DNA from: Mycolicibacterium sp. lyk4-40-TYG-92
GTDB taxonomy: Bacteria > Actinomycetota > Actinomycetes > Mycobacteriales > Mycobacteriaceae
Assembly (NCBI RefSeq): GCF_030209435.1
Contig: NZ_JARVRX010000017.1
Span: forward strand, 1-64,000
Direction of reading: 5' to 3'
DNA: 64,000 bases
Positions within the stretch are counted from its first letter, which is position 1. Each line of letters starts with the position of its first letter. The position numbers and the translations under genes were made by a program. The notes under the pieces were generated by a model that was not told the DNA's origin, did not search any database, and saw only the letters and a list, made by a program, of their open reading frames with translations. Below are positions 37,126 through 45,671 of this stretch, one piece after another.

Positions 37126-37511
37126 TGTCAGCTCGATTCTGTTGGCGTGGATGTCGAAAAATTCTGTGTTGCTTGCGATTTCAAGTCCTGAGCAGTTCCG
37201 CATCGGTATTGGGCATGATTTTCAGCCCTGAAGAGGAAAGTGCGGGGAGTGCGTCAGATGTGCGGAGCCGCACAATCGGTCATGCCGCCGGCGATTCAGG
37301 CAACGGCCTCCGCGCCTGCTCTACGGGACGAAAGCTTGTTGGGACCAGCGCTGCGTCCGACGCTATCAGGCCGTCGCGCGTAGATCGACGACCGTCAGAA
37401 ACTTGCCCGAGGAGAACTCAGTCCGGCGTGGCGCGCTCGGCGCCCGCGAAGGTGCGCAAAGTGCACGCCAATTGCGGCGTGTTGGCGTACAAACACGGCC
37501 GCTCGCGGCAA
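37126..37511. other. 386-base stretch without a recognisable gene
   Basis: Between the DinB-like and Rrf2 genes, both minus strand, I find no convincing gene. A long plus-strand frame crosses it but its translation looks random and continues antisense through the Rrf2 gene. The only structure I see is a small palindrome GTGCGGAGCCGCAC at 37260-37273. The left half is less GC-rich than its surroundings. It may hold the promoter of the DinB-like gene, a small RNA or a gene remnant. Confidence 0.5.
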
Positions 37512-37982
37512 TTAGGAATGCCCGCGGCGAGCTTCCTGCGTGCGGTAGTCCCCTGCCAGCTCGCTGACGTGGTCAGGCAGTTTGCCCGTGGCGACGTCGG
37601 CCAGGCTGGTCTGTTCGAGTACCGAACGCATGCTGGCGCGCAGGGCGCGCCATACATCAGTGAGCGCGGCCGTCGGCCCCGAGTACGGCAGGTCGCCGAG
37701 GCCAATGTCGCGCACGCTGGCCAACGGACCGTCGATGCAGCGCAGCACATCCGCGATGCTGATGTCCGCGGCCGGCCGGGCCAACTCGTAACCACCGTCG
37801 CGGCCGCGATGGCTGCGCACCAGACGGTCGGTGCGCAGGTTGGTCAGGATGTCGACCAGGAACTGCGGCGGGATGCCCTGCGCCTTGGCCAGGTCGTCGG
37901 TCTTGACCAGTGCACCGGCGTCGGCGGCGGCCAGCTCGACCATGGCGCGGACGGCGTACTCCGCCTTGGCTGACATCCGCAT
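37512..37982 (-). CDS. Rrf2-family transcriptional regulator
   Basis: The 156-residue regulator has an N-terminal winged helix-turn-helix (MRMSAKAEYAVRAMVELA to LVRSHRGRDGGYEL). It closely matches my recollection of Rv1287, which lies next to cysDN in M. tuberculosis. The cluster of three Cys that binds an iron-sulfur cluster in IscR or NsrR is missing; there is one Cys, in VLRCIDG near residue 82. It may therefore sense something other than a classical cluster. In this genome a 4-kb accessory block separates it from the cysD operon. Confidence 0.9.
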   Translation of the reverse strand: MRMSAKAEYAVRAMVELAAADAGALVKTDDLAKAQGIPPQFLVDILTNLRTDRLVRSHRGRDGGYELARPAADISIADVLRCIDGPLASVRDIGLGDLPYSGPTAALTDVWRALRASMRSVLEQTSLADVATGKLPDHVSELAGDYRTQEARRGHS

Positions 37983-38009
37983 CAGCCAATCATGCCATTC
38001 CAGGCCGGA

Positions 38010-38606
38010 TTAGTCCGGAATAGCTGCGGCGTCGGGAGCCACCACCGCGATCAGATCGGCCAACCCGGCGAGGCTCGCCGCCTGCAATGCCGCAGCCGGC
38101 ACCGCCTGACCATCGGGACCGGCCAAGGCGCGCGTCGCGGTCGCAGCCGCGACGACCGTCGGCGCGTACCCGAGGCTGAACGCGCCGCGCGCGGTGGAGT
38201 TCACGCACATGTGCGTCATGAACCCGGCGAGCACCAGGTTCGACGCGCCGAGGGCCTTGAGCCGCTCGTCGAGATCGGTCTGCACGAACGAGTTCGGGAA
38301 TTGCTTGACGATCACCGGCTCGTCGCCACGGGGCGCCACCTGCTCGGCGATGGCACCGATGTCGGCACGGATGTCGTACAGCGAGCCCGGCCCGTCGTCG
38401 TGCTGGATGTGGATGACGGGGATGCCGGCTGTGCGGGCACGGTCGAGCAGCGTGGCGGTCTCATCGAGCGCGGCCTGCACGCCCTCGAGTTCCATCACCC
38501 CGTGCGTGTAGGTGTTCTGACAGTCGATCAGCACCAGGGCCGAGTCGGCCAGGCGAACCGGTTCGACAGGGAGGCTGGACAATTCACGCAGAGTGGGGCG
38601 AGTCAT
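38010..38606 (-). CDS. Isochorismatase-family cysteine hydrolase
   Basis: The 198-residue alpha/beta enzyme has the family's catalytic triad Asp28 (LVLIDCQNTY), Lys101 (VKQFPNSF) and Cys134 (GFMTHMCVNSTAR) with the cis-peptide before it. Substrates of relatives include isochorismate, nicotinamide, N-carbamoylsarcosine and ureidoacrylate; no choice is possible here. It lies 27 bases upstream of the Rrf2 gene, in the same direction, so the two may be cotranscribed. Confidence 0.88.
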   Translation of the reverse strand: MTRPTLRELSSLPVEPVRLADSALVLIDCQNTYTHGVMELEGVQAALDETATLLDRARTAGIPVIHIQHDDGPGSLYDIRADIGAIAEQVAPRGDEPVIVKQFPNSFVQTDLDERLKALGASNLVLAGFMTHMCVNSTARGAFSLGYAPTVVAAATATRALAGPDGQAVPAAALQAASLAGLADLIAVVAPDAAAIPD

Positions 38607-38659
38607 CCTATGAGCCTAGTGGCTCAAAGATGTTTCCCGGAGCCGATTTTCATCGACGG

Positions 38660-38938
38660 TCAGTTGTTGCCGTTGATGCCAGGATGCATACCGGGTGCCA
38701 CGCTCGGCGCCCCCGGCGCGGTGACGCCCGGGCTGAACAGGTTGCCGCCGGTGGGGCTGATGCTCTTCTCCGTCGGCGCCACCGACGCCGACGTGGTCGT
38801 CGTCGTGGTTGTGGTGGTGGTCGTCGACGGCGACTGCCCGCCGTTGTTGCTACAACCCGCGGTGAGGGCGCCCATCGCAACGAGAGCGGCGCCGCCGGCA
38901 GCGGCCATCAAACGGCGAGTGGACAGATGTGTGTGCAT
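38660..38938 (-). CDS. Small secreted lipoprotein with a poly-Thr stretch
   Basis: The 92-residue protein has a lipoprotein signal peptide with lipobox LTAGC (lipidated Cys29) preceded by twin Arg (TRRLMAAAGG). The mature part is a run of eleven Thr (about residues 39-49), a probable O-mannosylation site, and a short tail with PTGGNLFSPGVTAPG. The PTGGNLF motif recurs in the tail of the DUF1942 protein at 28152. I do not recognise a family. It stands alone between the isochorismatase and a TetR gene. Confidence 0.75.
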   Translation of the reverse strand: MHTHLSTRRLMAAAGGAALVAMGALTAGCSNNGGQSPSTTTTTTTTTTTSASVAPTEKSISPTGGNLFSPGVTAPGAPSVAPGMHPGINGNN

Positions 38939-38983
38939 ACGAACACAAACTAGCCCTGACCGGCGAAGACCGCCACCGATCGC

Positions 38984-39604
38984 TCAGCGCGCCCCGGCGG
39001 ACGGCTGGCCCAGGATCGCCGCGCCCAACCAACGCCGGAGGAAAGACCGCAACTCGTCAGGAGTTCGACCGTCCCCGGCCGGCGCCAGAAAGTAGGACAG
39101 CATGATGCGCAGCGTGAATTCGACCAGCTCGCGCAGCGCCGCGTCGTCGTAGCCGTAGCCGGCCCAGTCGACGTCGAATCGGGTGATCATCTGCATGCCG
39201 AAGTCCTGCGCCTCGGCAGAGGCCATGTCACTGCTGTGCGCGCTGACGTACGGCGCCGACATCAGGATGCCCAGGTGCGGCGTCCGGGTCACCGCGTCGA
39301 GCGTGTAGAGGACGCCTTCGGTCATGGCGTCGGCCGGATCGTGAATCCCACGCACGTGCTCGCTGAGCTGGTCCAGAAATCCGTCGACCGAGGCGATGGC
39401 CGCCGCCCGCATCAGGTCGTCGGCCGTCGGGAAGTACCGGTACACCGTCTGCCGGATGACGCCGAGCGACTCGGCGACATCGGCAATGGTGATGGCCGCG
39501 CCCGTGGTGGACAGCAGCTCGACTGCCGCGGCAACGATGCGCCGGGTCGCCTCGTCGTCATCGGCCGGCGGCTCCCCGCCCCAACCGCGACGTTTGCGTG
39601 CCAT
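38984..39604 (-). CDS. TetR-family transcriptional regulator
   Basis: The 206-residue product from the ATG at 39604 has the helix-turn-helix at about residues 38-62 (ITIADVAESLGVIRQTVYRYFPTADD). The upstream in-frame start at 39670 would add 22 unlikely residues. It is divergent from the PF10118 hydrolase; the gap carries a long inverted repeat suited to a TetR dimer pair. It probably represses itself and the hydrolase-membrane protein pair. Confidence 0.88.
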   Translation of the reverse strand: MARKRRGWGGEPPADDDEATRRIVAAAVELLSTTGAAITIADVAESLGVIRQTVYRYFPTADDLMRAAAIASVDGFLDQLSEHVRGIHDPADAMTEGVLYTLDAVTRTPHLGILMSAPYVSAHSSDMASAEAQDFGMQMITRFDVDWAGYGYDDAALRELVEFTLRIMLSYFLAPAGDGRTPDELRSFLRRWLGAAILGQPSAGAR

Positions 39605-39662
39605 TCGCCGGACGGTACACGGCCGACATCGCCCCGGGCATTGACGGATGTTCGCCAACACT

Positions 39663-39698
39663 GTAACCATACACAGACGACTTAGTTTGTATGATTAC
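39663..39698. promoter_or_regulatory. TetR operator candidate
   Basis: GTAACCATACA (39663-39673) and TGTATGATTAC (39688-39698) are 11-base inverted arms with one mismatch, separated by 14 bases. They lie in the 109-base gap between the divergent TetR and hydrolase genes, 16 bases before the hydrolase GTG. TATGAT in the right arm could be the hydrolase -10, so a bound repressor would block it. Confidence 0.7.
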
Positions 39699-39713
39699 TG
39701 ATCGAGGTGCCCA

Positions 39714-40640
39714 GTGACCAACCTCCAGGTCCGCAAGATGCGGTTCGCTTTCGCGGACCACCCCGTGCCGTTCCTCTGGAACGAGACCAACCCCGCTTTC
39801 TCCGCAATGGCAAATGCCGTGTCCTTCTTGGCAATCGCATTCGAGAAGATGATCGTCAGCACCATGGCCGAGGCCAAGCCGCTGCTGACCGACCCGGTGA
39901 TCGCCGAAGAGGCCGATGCCTTCGTCCGGCAGGAGGGCCAGCACTCGATGGCCCACCGGGCACATGCGCGCGGCCTCATCAAGGCCCATCCGGAGCTCAA
40001 AGAGACCCTCGATGAGGTGATCGCGGCGTTCGACGATCTCGTCGCCAACAAGCCCCTCAAATATCGGCTGGCCTACACCGCCGATCTGGAGGCGACGTTC
40101 ACGCCGGTCTTCAAGTTGATGCTCGACCATGACGACACGTTGTTCGCACCGGGCGACGATCGCGTCGCGTCACTGTTCTTGTGGCACTTCGTCGAAGAGG
40201 TCGAGCACCGGAGCTCGGCCCTCATCATCTACAACGGCCTGGTCGACGATCCGTGGTATCGCATGCGGGTGGCGCCGTCGATCTTCAAGCACGTGATGGA
40301 CTGCGTGCGGATGGCGTGCGACGGGTTCAATAAGCATCTGCCGCTGGAGGTCCGCAAGGTCGACGCACTGTCGGCGTTCGCGCTCGAGCGCCGGAAGAAC
40401 TCGATCCTGAAGAAGCTGGGCCGGATCCCCGACTTCGGACCGTTCACGAGCGCGTTCCACGATCTGCCGGTGCGCGAGCAGTTGGTGGCGCTGTCGGGCA
40501 TCGTGCGCAGCCAGATACCGGGCCACAACCCCGAACACGAGAAGCTGCCCGCGCTGGCGACCGAATGGTTCGAACGCTACGACGCCGGCTACGACGTCAC
40601 CCATTGGTACACCGCCGGAAAGCAGAGCGCCCATGTCTGA
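39714..40640 (+). CDS. PF10118 predicted metal-dependent hydrolase
   Basis: The 308-residue helical protein has ferritin-like metal motifs: Glu/His in RQEGQHSMAHRAHAR near residue 76 and WHFVEEVEHRS near residue 156, suggesting a di-metal site. PF10118 proteins are common in mycobacteria and called metal-dependent hydrolases, but an oxygenase-like chemistry is equally plausible from the ligand pattern. It starts with GTG and overlaps the following membrane protein gene by eight bases. Confidence 0.85.
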   Translation: MTNLQVRKMRFAFADHPVPFLWNETNPAFSAMANAVSFLAIAFEKMIVSTMAEAKPLLTDPVIAEEADAFVRQEGQHSMAHRAHARGLIKAHPELKETLDEVIAAFDDLVANKPLKYRLAYTADLEATFTPVFKLMLDHDDTLFAPGDDRVASLFLWHFVEEVEHRSSALIIYNGLVDDPWYRMRVAPSIFKHVMDCVRMACDGFNKHLPLEVRKVDALSAFALERRKNSILKKLGRIPDFGPFTSAFHDLPVREQLVALSGIVRSQIPGHNPEHEKLPALATEWFERYDAGYDVTHWYTAGKQSAHV

Positions 40641-41787
40641 CCTGTGTTCCCCGACGTTCGCAGATCTTGCCGGGCGCCTTGGTTTTTCCTGCACTACCGC
40701 CGGGGGCCTGGTCGAGGTCCGTAATCCCCTGCAGCTGGAGAACTGGACCCTGCCGGTCCTCGAGTTGACGGTGATCACCGGCGCGGTGTTGACGCTCGTC
40801 TACGCGATCATGCGGCTGCGCCGCCACGGTGACGCCACCAACATCGCACTGTGGTTCGGCGCGGTGGCCTACCTGCTGATCATCGAGCCGCCGCTGTACT
40901 TCCCGGCGGCCTTCGGCATCGCCGACCGCGTCGACACGATGTTCGCGCACAACGTGTTCACGGTGGACTTCCTGTGGGGACGGCTCCCGCTGTACATCGT
41001 GGCGATCTACCCGATGATGGCGACCGTTGCATTCGAAATCGTCCGCAGCCTAGGAGTTTTCCGGCGCTACGGCACCCTGGTCGGCGCCGTGTGCGTGGGC
41101 TTCGTCCACCACGCGTTCTACGAGATCTTCGACCACCTGGGTCCACAATTGCGGTGGTGGGAATGGTCGGTGCACAACCCGATGAACCAGCCGATGTTCG
41201 ACTCCGTACCGCTGCCCAGCGTGGTGGTCTTCGCCGCGCTGTGGCCGATGTCGCTGGCGTTGTGCGTGCAGTTCTTCGTGGGCCGGCACGCTGATCGTGG
41301 GCGCCGCTTCACCAGTTTCGAAATCCTCTGGCGCACTGTGGTTGCCGGGGTGCTGGCGTCGCTGGGCACCGCGATCCTGCCGCTGCCCGCAACCGTGATC
41401 GGCGGCGTGACCGGCAGCAGCACCGCAGGTGGCATCGCCTATGCGGCCGAGTTGGTGGCGGTGTGTGCGGTGGCGGTTTGGGCACTGGTCTCCCAGTGGC
41501 GCCGGCTGCGCGGCACCGTGGCCAGCCCGACCGAACCACGCTACGCGAGCCCGTCGTGGTTGCTCGGCTACGCCGTCGCTTACTTACTGGTCATGGCGGT
41601 GCTCTGGCTCAGCGCGCTGCCGGCGTACTTCGGGGCGGTCAACGGCGTTACCGCACATGGGGATCCGATCGGCAGCCTGTGGTACACGGTCGCCTGCTTC
41701 GCGATTGCCATCGGGTGCCTCGTCGCGGTACGCACCGCGGCACCGGCCAAATCGGATGCGCCGCGGCCGGTTACCGCGTCGGCATAG
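40633..41787 (+). CDS. Multi-pass membrane protein, unknown
   Basis: The 384-residue protein has about nine transmembrane helices. Notable conserved-looking polar segments are GFVHHAFYEIFDHLGPQLRWWEW (about residues 155-178), rich in His and Trp as in membrane heme or metal sites, and NPMNQPMFDSVPLPSV. I do not recognise the family. Translation is coupled to the PF10118 protein by an eight-base overlap, which suggests a shared pathway, perhaps lipid or alkane oxidation, as inference only. Confidence 0.75.
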   Translation: MSDLCSPTFADLAGRLGFSCTTAGGLVEVRNPLQLENWTLPVLELTVITGAVLTLVYAIMRLRRHGDATNIALWFGAVAYLLIIEPPLYFPAAFGIADRVDTMFAHNVFTVDFLWGRLPLYIVAIYPMMATVAFEIVRSLGVFRRYGTLVGAVCVGFVHHAFYEIFDHLGPQLRWWEWSVHNPMNQPMFDSVPLPSVVVFAALWPMSLALCVQFFVGRHADRGRRFTSFEILWRTVVAGVLASLGTAILPLPATVIGGVTGSSTAGGIAYAAELVAVCAVAVWALVSQWRRLRGTVASPTEPRYASPSWLLGYAVAYLLVMAVLWLSALPAYFGAVNGVTAHGDPIGSLWYTVACFAIAIGCLVAVRTAAPAKSDAPRPVTASA

Positions 41788-41800
41788 GAGCTCAGTTCTC

Positions 41801-42105
41801 GCGTTGAGTGCGAACCTACGGATACGCCCCACTCGAACTACTACGACCTCAGTTCACACTCAACGCCGCGCAAATCCATGGCTTCAATCACCCCGCACTT
41901 TCGGCCGTCACTGCTGAAGCCAGGTACTTTTTCGAGCAGCCAGAGATCCGTGAGTGCAATAGCCATCAGCAGATCACCACTTCGATTGCACTCAGGGACT
42001 TTCCCGCCCCCTCAGGGCGCACGATCAACGCGAGAACGTCCGAGAGAAACGAAATGGCTGCGGAAACCGCTAGAAACCGCCCTGAGTTCCCACAGCCATT
42101 TCGTT
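41801..42105. repeat. Cluster of three long inverted repeats in an intergenic region
   Basis: The 341-base gap 41788-42128 between convergent genes holds three hairpins. Arms: 41801-41815 with 41852-41866 (15 bases, one mismatch); 41951-41960 with 41985-41994 (10 bases, perfect); 42048-42060 with 42093-42105 (13 bases, perfect). The first two hairpins share the motif TGAGTGYRA in all four arms. The region is less GC-rich than its neighbours and codes for nothing evident. It could be a terminator array, a miniature inverted-repeat element or a structured RNA. Confidence 0.7.
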
Positions 42106-42128
42106 GCTTTCGCGAAAGCTCGCGGAGG

Positions 42129-42875
42129 CTACTGCGTCGCGGTGATCGCCAGTACCCGTTCGGCGAGTTCCGGCCGGCACACCACCAGGTCGGGTAGCTT
42201 CGGGTCCTCGCGGTTGTAGACCAGCGGCGAGCCGTCGATGCGCGAGGTGTGCAGCCCGGCGGCACGGGCCACCGCCACCGGCGCGGCGGAGTCCCACTCG
42301 AACTGACCACCGGCGTGGACGTAGATGTCGGCCCGGCCCTGGATCACGGCCGCGACTTTGGCTCCGGCCGAACCCATTTCGACCAGAACTCCGTCGAGGG
42401 CATCACGCACCGCCAGGGCGACGGCCGGCGGGCGGGTGCGGGACACCACGATGCGCGGCGGTCCGTCGACCGCGCGGGGCGCGGCGACCTCCGGCGTGTG
42501 CAACGTGGTGTTCTGCGCGGGCAGCGCCACGGCGCCGGCGACCAGTTCGCCGGATTCCCACAACGCCACGTGCACGGCCCAGTCGTCACGGTCGAGCTCG
42601 GAGAACTCGCGGGTGCCGTCGAGCGGGTCGATGATCCACACCCGGTCGGAGGTCAGGCGAGCGTTGTTGGCGCGCTCCTCCTCCGTCGCTTCCTCGGACA
42701 GCACCGCATCATTGGGACGCAGCCGCGCGAGCTCCGTCATCAGGAACTCGTGGGAGCGCCTGTCCCCCGCGGCTTTCCGCTCGGACGCATCGGCGGTCGC
42801 GAACTCGGCCCGCACGTCGAGCAGCAGATCACCCGCGCGAGTGGCCAGCCGCTCGGCGACTTCGTGATCGATCAT
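42129..42875 (-). CDS. cysQ: CysQ-like 3'-phosphoadenosine 5'-phosphate phosphatase
   Basis: The enzyme removes the 3' phosphate of PAP or PAPS, and mycobacterial CysQ also acts on inositol and fructose-1,6 phosphates. The 248-residue protein has the lithium-sensitive phosphatase motifs: SEEATEEE, WIIDPLDGTREF (metal-binding) and the C-terminal WDSAAPVAVARAAG. The start overlaps cysNC by four bases, so PAP clean-up is cotranscribed with sulfate activation. Confidence 0.92.
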   Translation of the reverse strand: MIDHEVAERLATRAGDLLLDVRAEFATADASERKAAGDRRSHEFLMTELARLRPNDAVLSEEATEEERANNARLTSDRVWIIDPLDGTREFSELDRDDWAVHVALWESGELVAGAVALPAQNTTLHTPEVAAPRAVDGPPRIVVSRTRPPAVALAVRDALDGVLVEMGSAGAKVAAVIQGRADIYVHAGGQFEWDSAAPVAVARAAGLHTSRIDGSPLVYNREDPKLPDLVVCRPELAERVLAITATQ

Positions 42876-44719
42876 CGCGGCGCCACCAACATGTCGACGA
42901 CGCGCTGCGCCTGGGCGTCCAAATCCTCCGGCGACAGCTTCAGGTCGGGGTTCTTCGGCCGCTGGTATGGGCTGTCGATACCGGTGAAGTGCGTGATCTC
43001 ACCGGCACGGGCCTTGGCGTACAGACCCTTGGGATCGCGGGCCTCGCAGTCCGCCAGCGGGGTGTCCATGAACACCTCGAAGAACTCGAAGCCCTGGTCG
43101 ATGTGGACCTTTCGCGCCAGCTCACGGTGCTCTTCCAGCGGGCTGATCGCGGGCACCAGCACAATCTGACCGGAATCAGCCATCAGTGTGGCGATGTGGG
43201 CGAGGCGACGCAGGTTCTCCGAGCGGTCGGCCATGGAGAAGCCCAGGTCGGAGTTCAGCCCGTGGCGCAGGTTGTCACCGTCGAGAACGTATGCGGGACG
43301 GCCCAATTCGATCAGCTTGCGCTCCACCAGCATGGCCACCGACGACTTGCCCGAGCCGGACAGGCCGGTGAACCACACCGTGCTGCCCTTCGACAACCGG
43401 TCCTCGGTGGTCACGAGGTTCGTGTGCCGCACCGCGTTCGGGCTGGCCGAGCGGTTCGCCGCCGGCGTGGTGTCGCGCACCATGCCCGCGGCGACGGTGC
43501 CGTTGGTGTCCGGGTCGATCAGGATGAACGAGCCCGTCACCGAGTTGCGCGAGTACTCGTCGAGCAGCAGCGGCTGCTGCGTGCGCAGCGTGACGCGCCC
43601 AAGTTCGTTGAGCTTCAACGCCGTTGCACTCTTGTCACGGTGCAGGGTGTTGACGTCCAGCCGGTAGTCCAGATCCGTCACCCGGACCCGCGTGGTGCGG
43701 GTGGTGTGCTTGATGATGTAGTCCCGGCCCGGCTCGAGCGCCGCGTCGTCGGACATCCAGCACACGGTGGCGTCGAACTCCTGCGTCGTGTGCGGCTGAT
43801 TGTGCACCCGGGCGATCATGTCGCCACGCGAGATGTCGATGTCGTCGGCCAGGCTGACCGACACCGCCATGGGCGCGAAAGCCTCCTCGATCGGACCGGT
43901 GGGTCCGTCGATCGCGGTGATGGTGCTGGTCTTTCCCGCTGGGAGAACGACGATTTCGTCACCGGGGCGCATGACGCCACTGGCGATGGTGCCCGCGTAG
44001 CTGCGGTGGTCGGCATGCTCGTGGGTCTGTGGCCGGATGACGTACTGCACCGGGAAGCGGACGTCCATGAGGTTGCGGTCACCGGCGATGTACACCTCTT
44101 CGAGGTGGCTCAGCAGCGACGGACCGTCGTACCACGGCGTCTTGTCCGACTTGGTCACCACATTGTCGCCGGCCAGTGCCGACAGCGGGATGGTGGTGAC
44201 ATCCTGGATGTCCAGGCGGGCAACGAACTCATGGAAATCGTCGCGAATCTTCTCGAAACGCTCACGGTCCCAATCGATCAGGTCCATCTTGTTGACCGCC
44301 AGCACGATGTGCTGAATGCCGAGCAGCGATGCCAGGAACGCGTGCCGGCGTGACTGCTCCAGCAGCCCATGGCGGGCGTCGACCAGCACGATGGCCAGCT
44401 GCGCCGTCGAGGTGCCGGTGACCATGTTCCGGGTGTACTGGATGTGCCCCGGGGTGTCGGCGATGATGAATTTCCGCTTGGCCGTGGCGAAGTAGCGGTA
44501 CGCGACATCGATGGTGATGCCCTGTTCGCGCTCGGCGCGCAGGCCGTCGGTGACCAGCGCGAGGTCGGTGTAGCCGTGGCCGCGTTCCTTGGAGGTGCGC
44601 TCGACGGCGGCCAGCTGGTCCTCCATGACGGCCTTGCTGTCAAAGAGCAACCGACCGATCAGCGTGGACTTACCGTCATCGACGGAGCCAGCAGTGGCGA
44701 TACGAAGCAACGTTGCCAT
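42872..44719 (-). CDS. cysNC: Bifunctional sulfate adenylyltransferase subunit 1 / APS kinase
   Basis: The N-terminal CysN GTPase (residues 1 to about 430) drives APS synthesis by CysD, and the C-terminal CysC kinase makes PAPS. GTPase motifs: ATAGSVDDGKST (residues 8-19), DTPGH, NKMDL. APS kinase P-loop: FTGLSGSGKSS. The ATG at 44719 is one base after the cysD stop; the upstream in-frame start at 44776 lies inside cysD and adds no homology. The 615-residue length equals the mycobacterial fusion protein. Confidence 0.96.
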   Translation of the reverse strand: MATLLRIATAGSVDDGKSTLIGRLLFDSKAVMEDQLAAVERTSKERGHGYTDLALVTDGLRAEREQGITIDVAYRYFATAKRKFIIADTPGHIQYTRNMVTGTSTAQLAIVLVDARHGLLEQSRRHAFLASLLGIQHIVLAVNKMDLIDWDRERFEKIRDDFHEFVARLDIQDVTTIPLSALAGDNVVTKSDKTPWYDGPSLLSHLEEVYIAGDRNLMDVRFPVQYVIRPQTHEHADHRSYAGTIASGVMRPGDEIVVLPAGKTSTITAIDGPTGPIEEAFAPMAVSVSLADDIDISRGDMIARVHNQPHTTQEFDATVCWMSDDAALEPGRDYIIKHTTRTTRVRVTDLDYRLDVNTLHRDKSATALKLNELGRVTLRTQQPLLLDEYSRNSVTGSFILIDPDTNGTVAAGMVRDTTPAANRSASPNAVRHTNLVTTEDRLSKGSTVWFTGLSGSGKSSVAMLVERKLIELGRPAYVLDGDNLRHGLNSDLGFSMADRSENLRRLAHIATLMADSGQIVLVPAISPLEEHRELARKVHIDQGFEFFEVFMDTPLADCEARDPKGLYAKARAGEITHFTGIDSPYQRPKNPDLKLSPEDLDAQAQRVVDMLVAPR

Positions 44720-44720
44720 A

Positions 44721-45671
44721 TCAGAAGTAGCCTTCCCGCTTACGGTCTTCCATGCCGGCTTCGGAAATCCGGTCATCTGCGCGGGTCGCGCCGCGCTCGG
44801 TCAATCGGGACAACGCGGTCTCGGCGATGACTTCTTCGACAGTCGAAGCCTCCGACTCGACGCAGCCGGTGCAGGTGACGTCGCCGACGGTGCGGAACCG
44901 CACCTTCTTGGTGATGACCGGCTCGTCGTCGTTCGGCTTCAGGTATTCGTGGACCGCCAGCAGCATGCCGTCACGCTCGAAGACCTGGCGGTCGTGCGCG
45001 TAGTAGATGCTCGGCAGCGCGATCTCCTCGGCGCCGATGTAGGCCCAGATGTCGTACTCGGTCCAGTTCGACAGCGGAAAGACGCGGATGTGCTCGCCCT
45101 TGCGGTGCCGGCCGTTGTACAGGTTCCACAGCTCGGGGCGCTGGTTCTTGGGGTCCCACTGGCCGAACTCGTCGCGGAAGCTGAAGACGCGCTCCTTGGC
45201 GCGCGCCTTCTCCTCGTCGCGGCGGGCGCCACCGAAGGCGGCGTCGAACTTGTTCTCGCGGATGCCGCGCAGCAGCGAGACGGTCTGCAGCGGGTTGCGC
45301 GACGGGCCGTTGTCGACGACGCGGCCGGCGTCGATGTCCTCCTGCACGCTGGCGACGACCAGGCGCAGGTTGTGCTTTTCCACCAGGAGGTCGCGGGTGG
45401 CGATGACCTCTTCGAAGTTGTGGCCCGTGTCGACGTGCATGACGGGGAACGGCAGCCGGCCCGGTGCGAACGCCTTGATGGCCAGGTGGAGCATCACGAT
45501 CGAGTCCTTGCCGCCGGAGAACAGCAGCACCGGCCGCTCGAACTCCGCAGCGACCTCGCGGATGATGTGGATGGCCTCGGCCTCCAGCGCGCGCAGATGG
45601 CTCAATTCATATTTGGCGGCCCGCTGGTCCACCTTGGACGCCTCCGCGGCGTCGGGAGTCACGGTCATCAT
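44721..45671 (-). CDS. cysD: Sulfate adenylyltransferase subunit 2
   Basis: CysD is the ATP-sulfurylase catalytic subunit. The 316-residue PP-loop enzyme has SGGKDS at residues 52-57, MHVDTGHNF and the Arg-rich AAFGGARRDEEKARAKER. Two adjacent ATG codons (45671 and 45668) can start it; the first overlaps the end of a predicted leaderless mini-ORF. It is the first structural gene of cysD-cysNC-cysQ. Confidence 0.96.
   Translation of the reverse strand: MMTVTPDAAEASKVDQRAAKYELSHLRALEAEAIHIIREVAAEFERPVLLFSGGKDSIVMLHLAIKAFAPGRLPFPVMHVDTGHNFEEVIATRDLLVEKHNLRLVVASVQEDIDAGRVVDNGPSRNPLQTVSLLRGIRENKFDAAFGGARRDEEKARAKERVFSFRDEFGQWDPKNQRPELWNLYNGRHRKGEHIRVFPLSNWTEYDIWAYIGAEEIALPSIYYAHDRQVFERDGMLLAVHEYLKPNDDEPVITKKVRFRTVGDVTCTGCVESEASTVEEVIAETALSRLTERGATRADDRISEAGMEDRKREGYF

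Noticed and set aside
37116..37973. 285-codon plus-strand frame across the gene-free stretch and the Rrf2 gene
   Set aside because: The translation is Ser/Arg/Cys-rich without domains and its second half is antisense to Rrf2.
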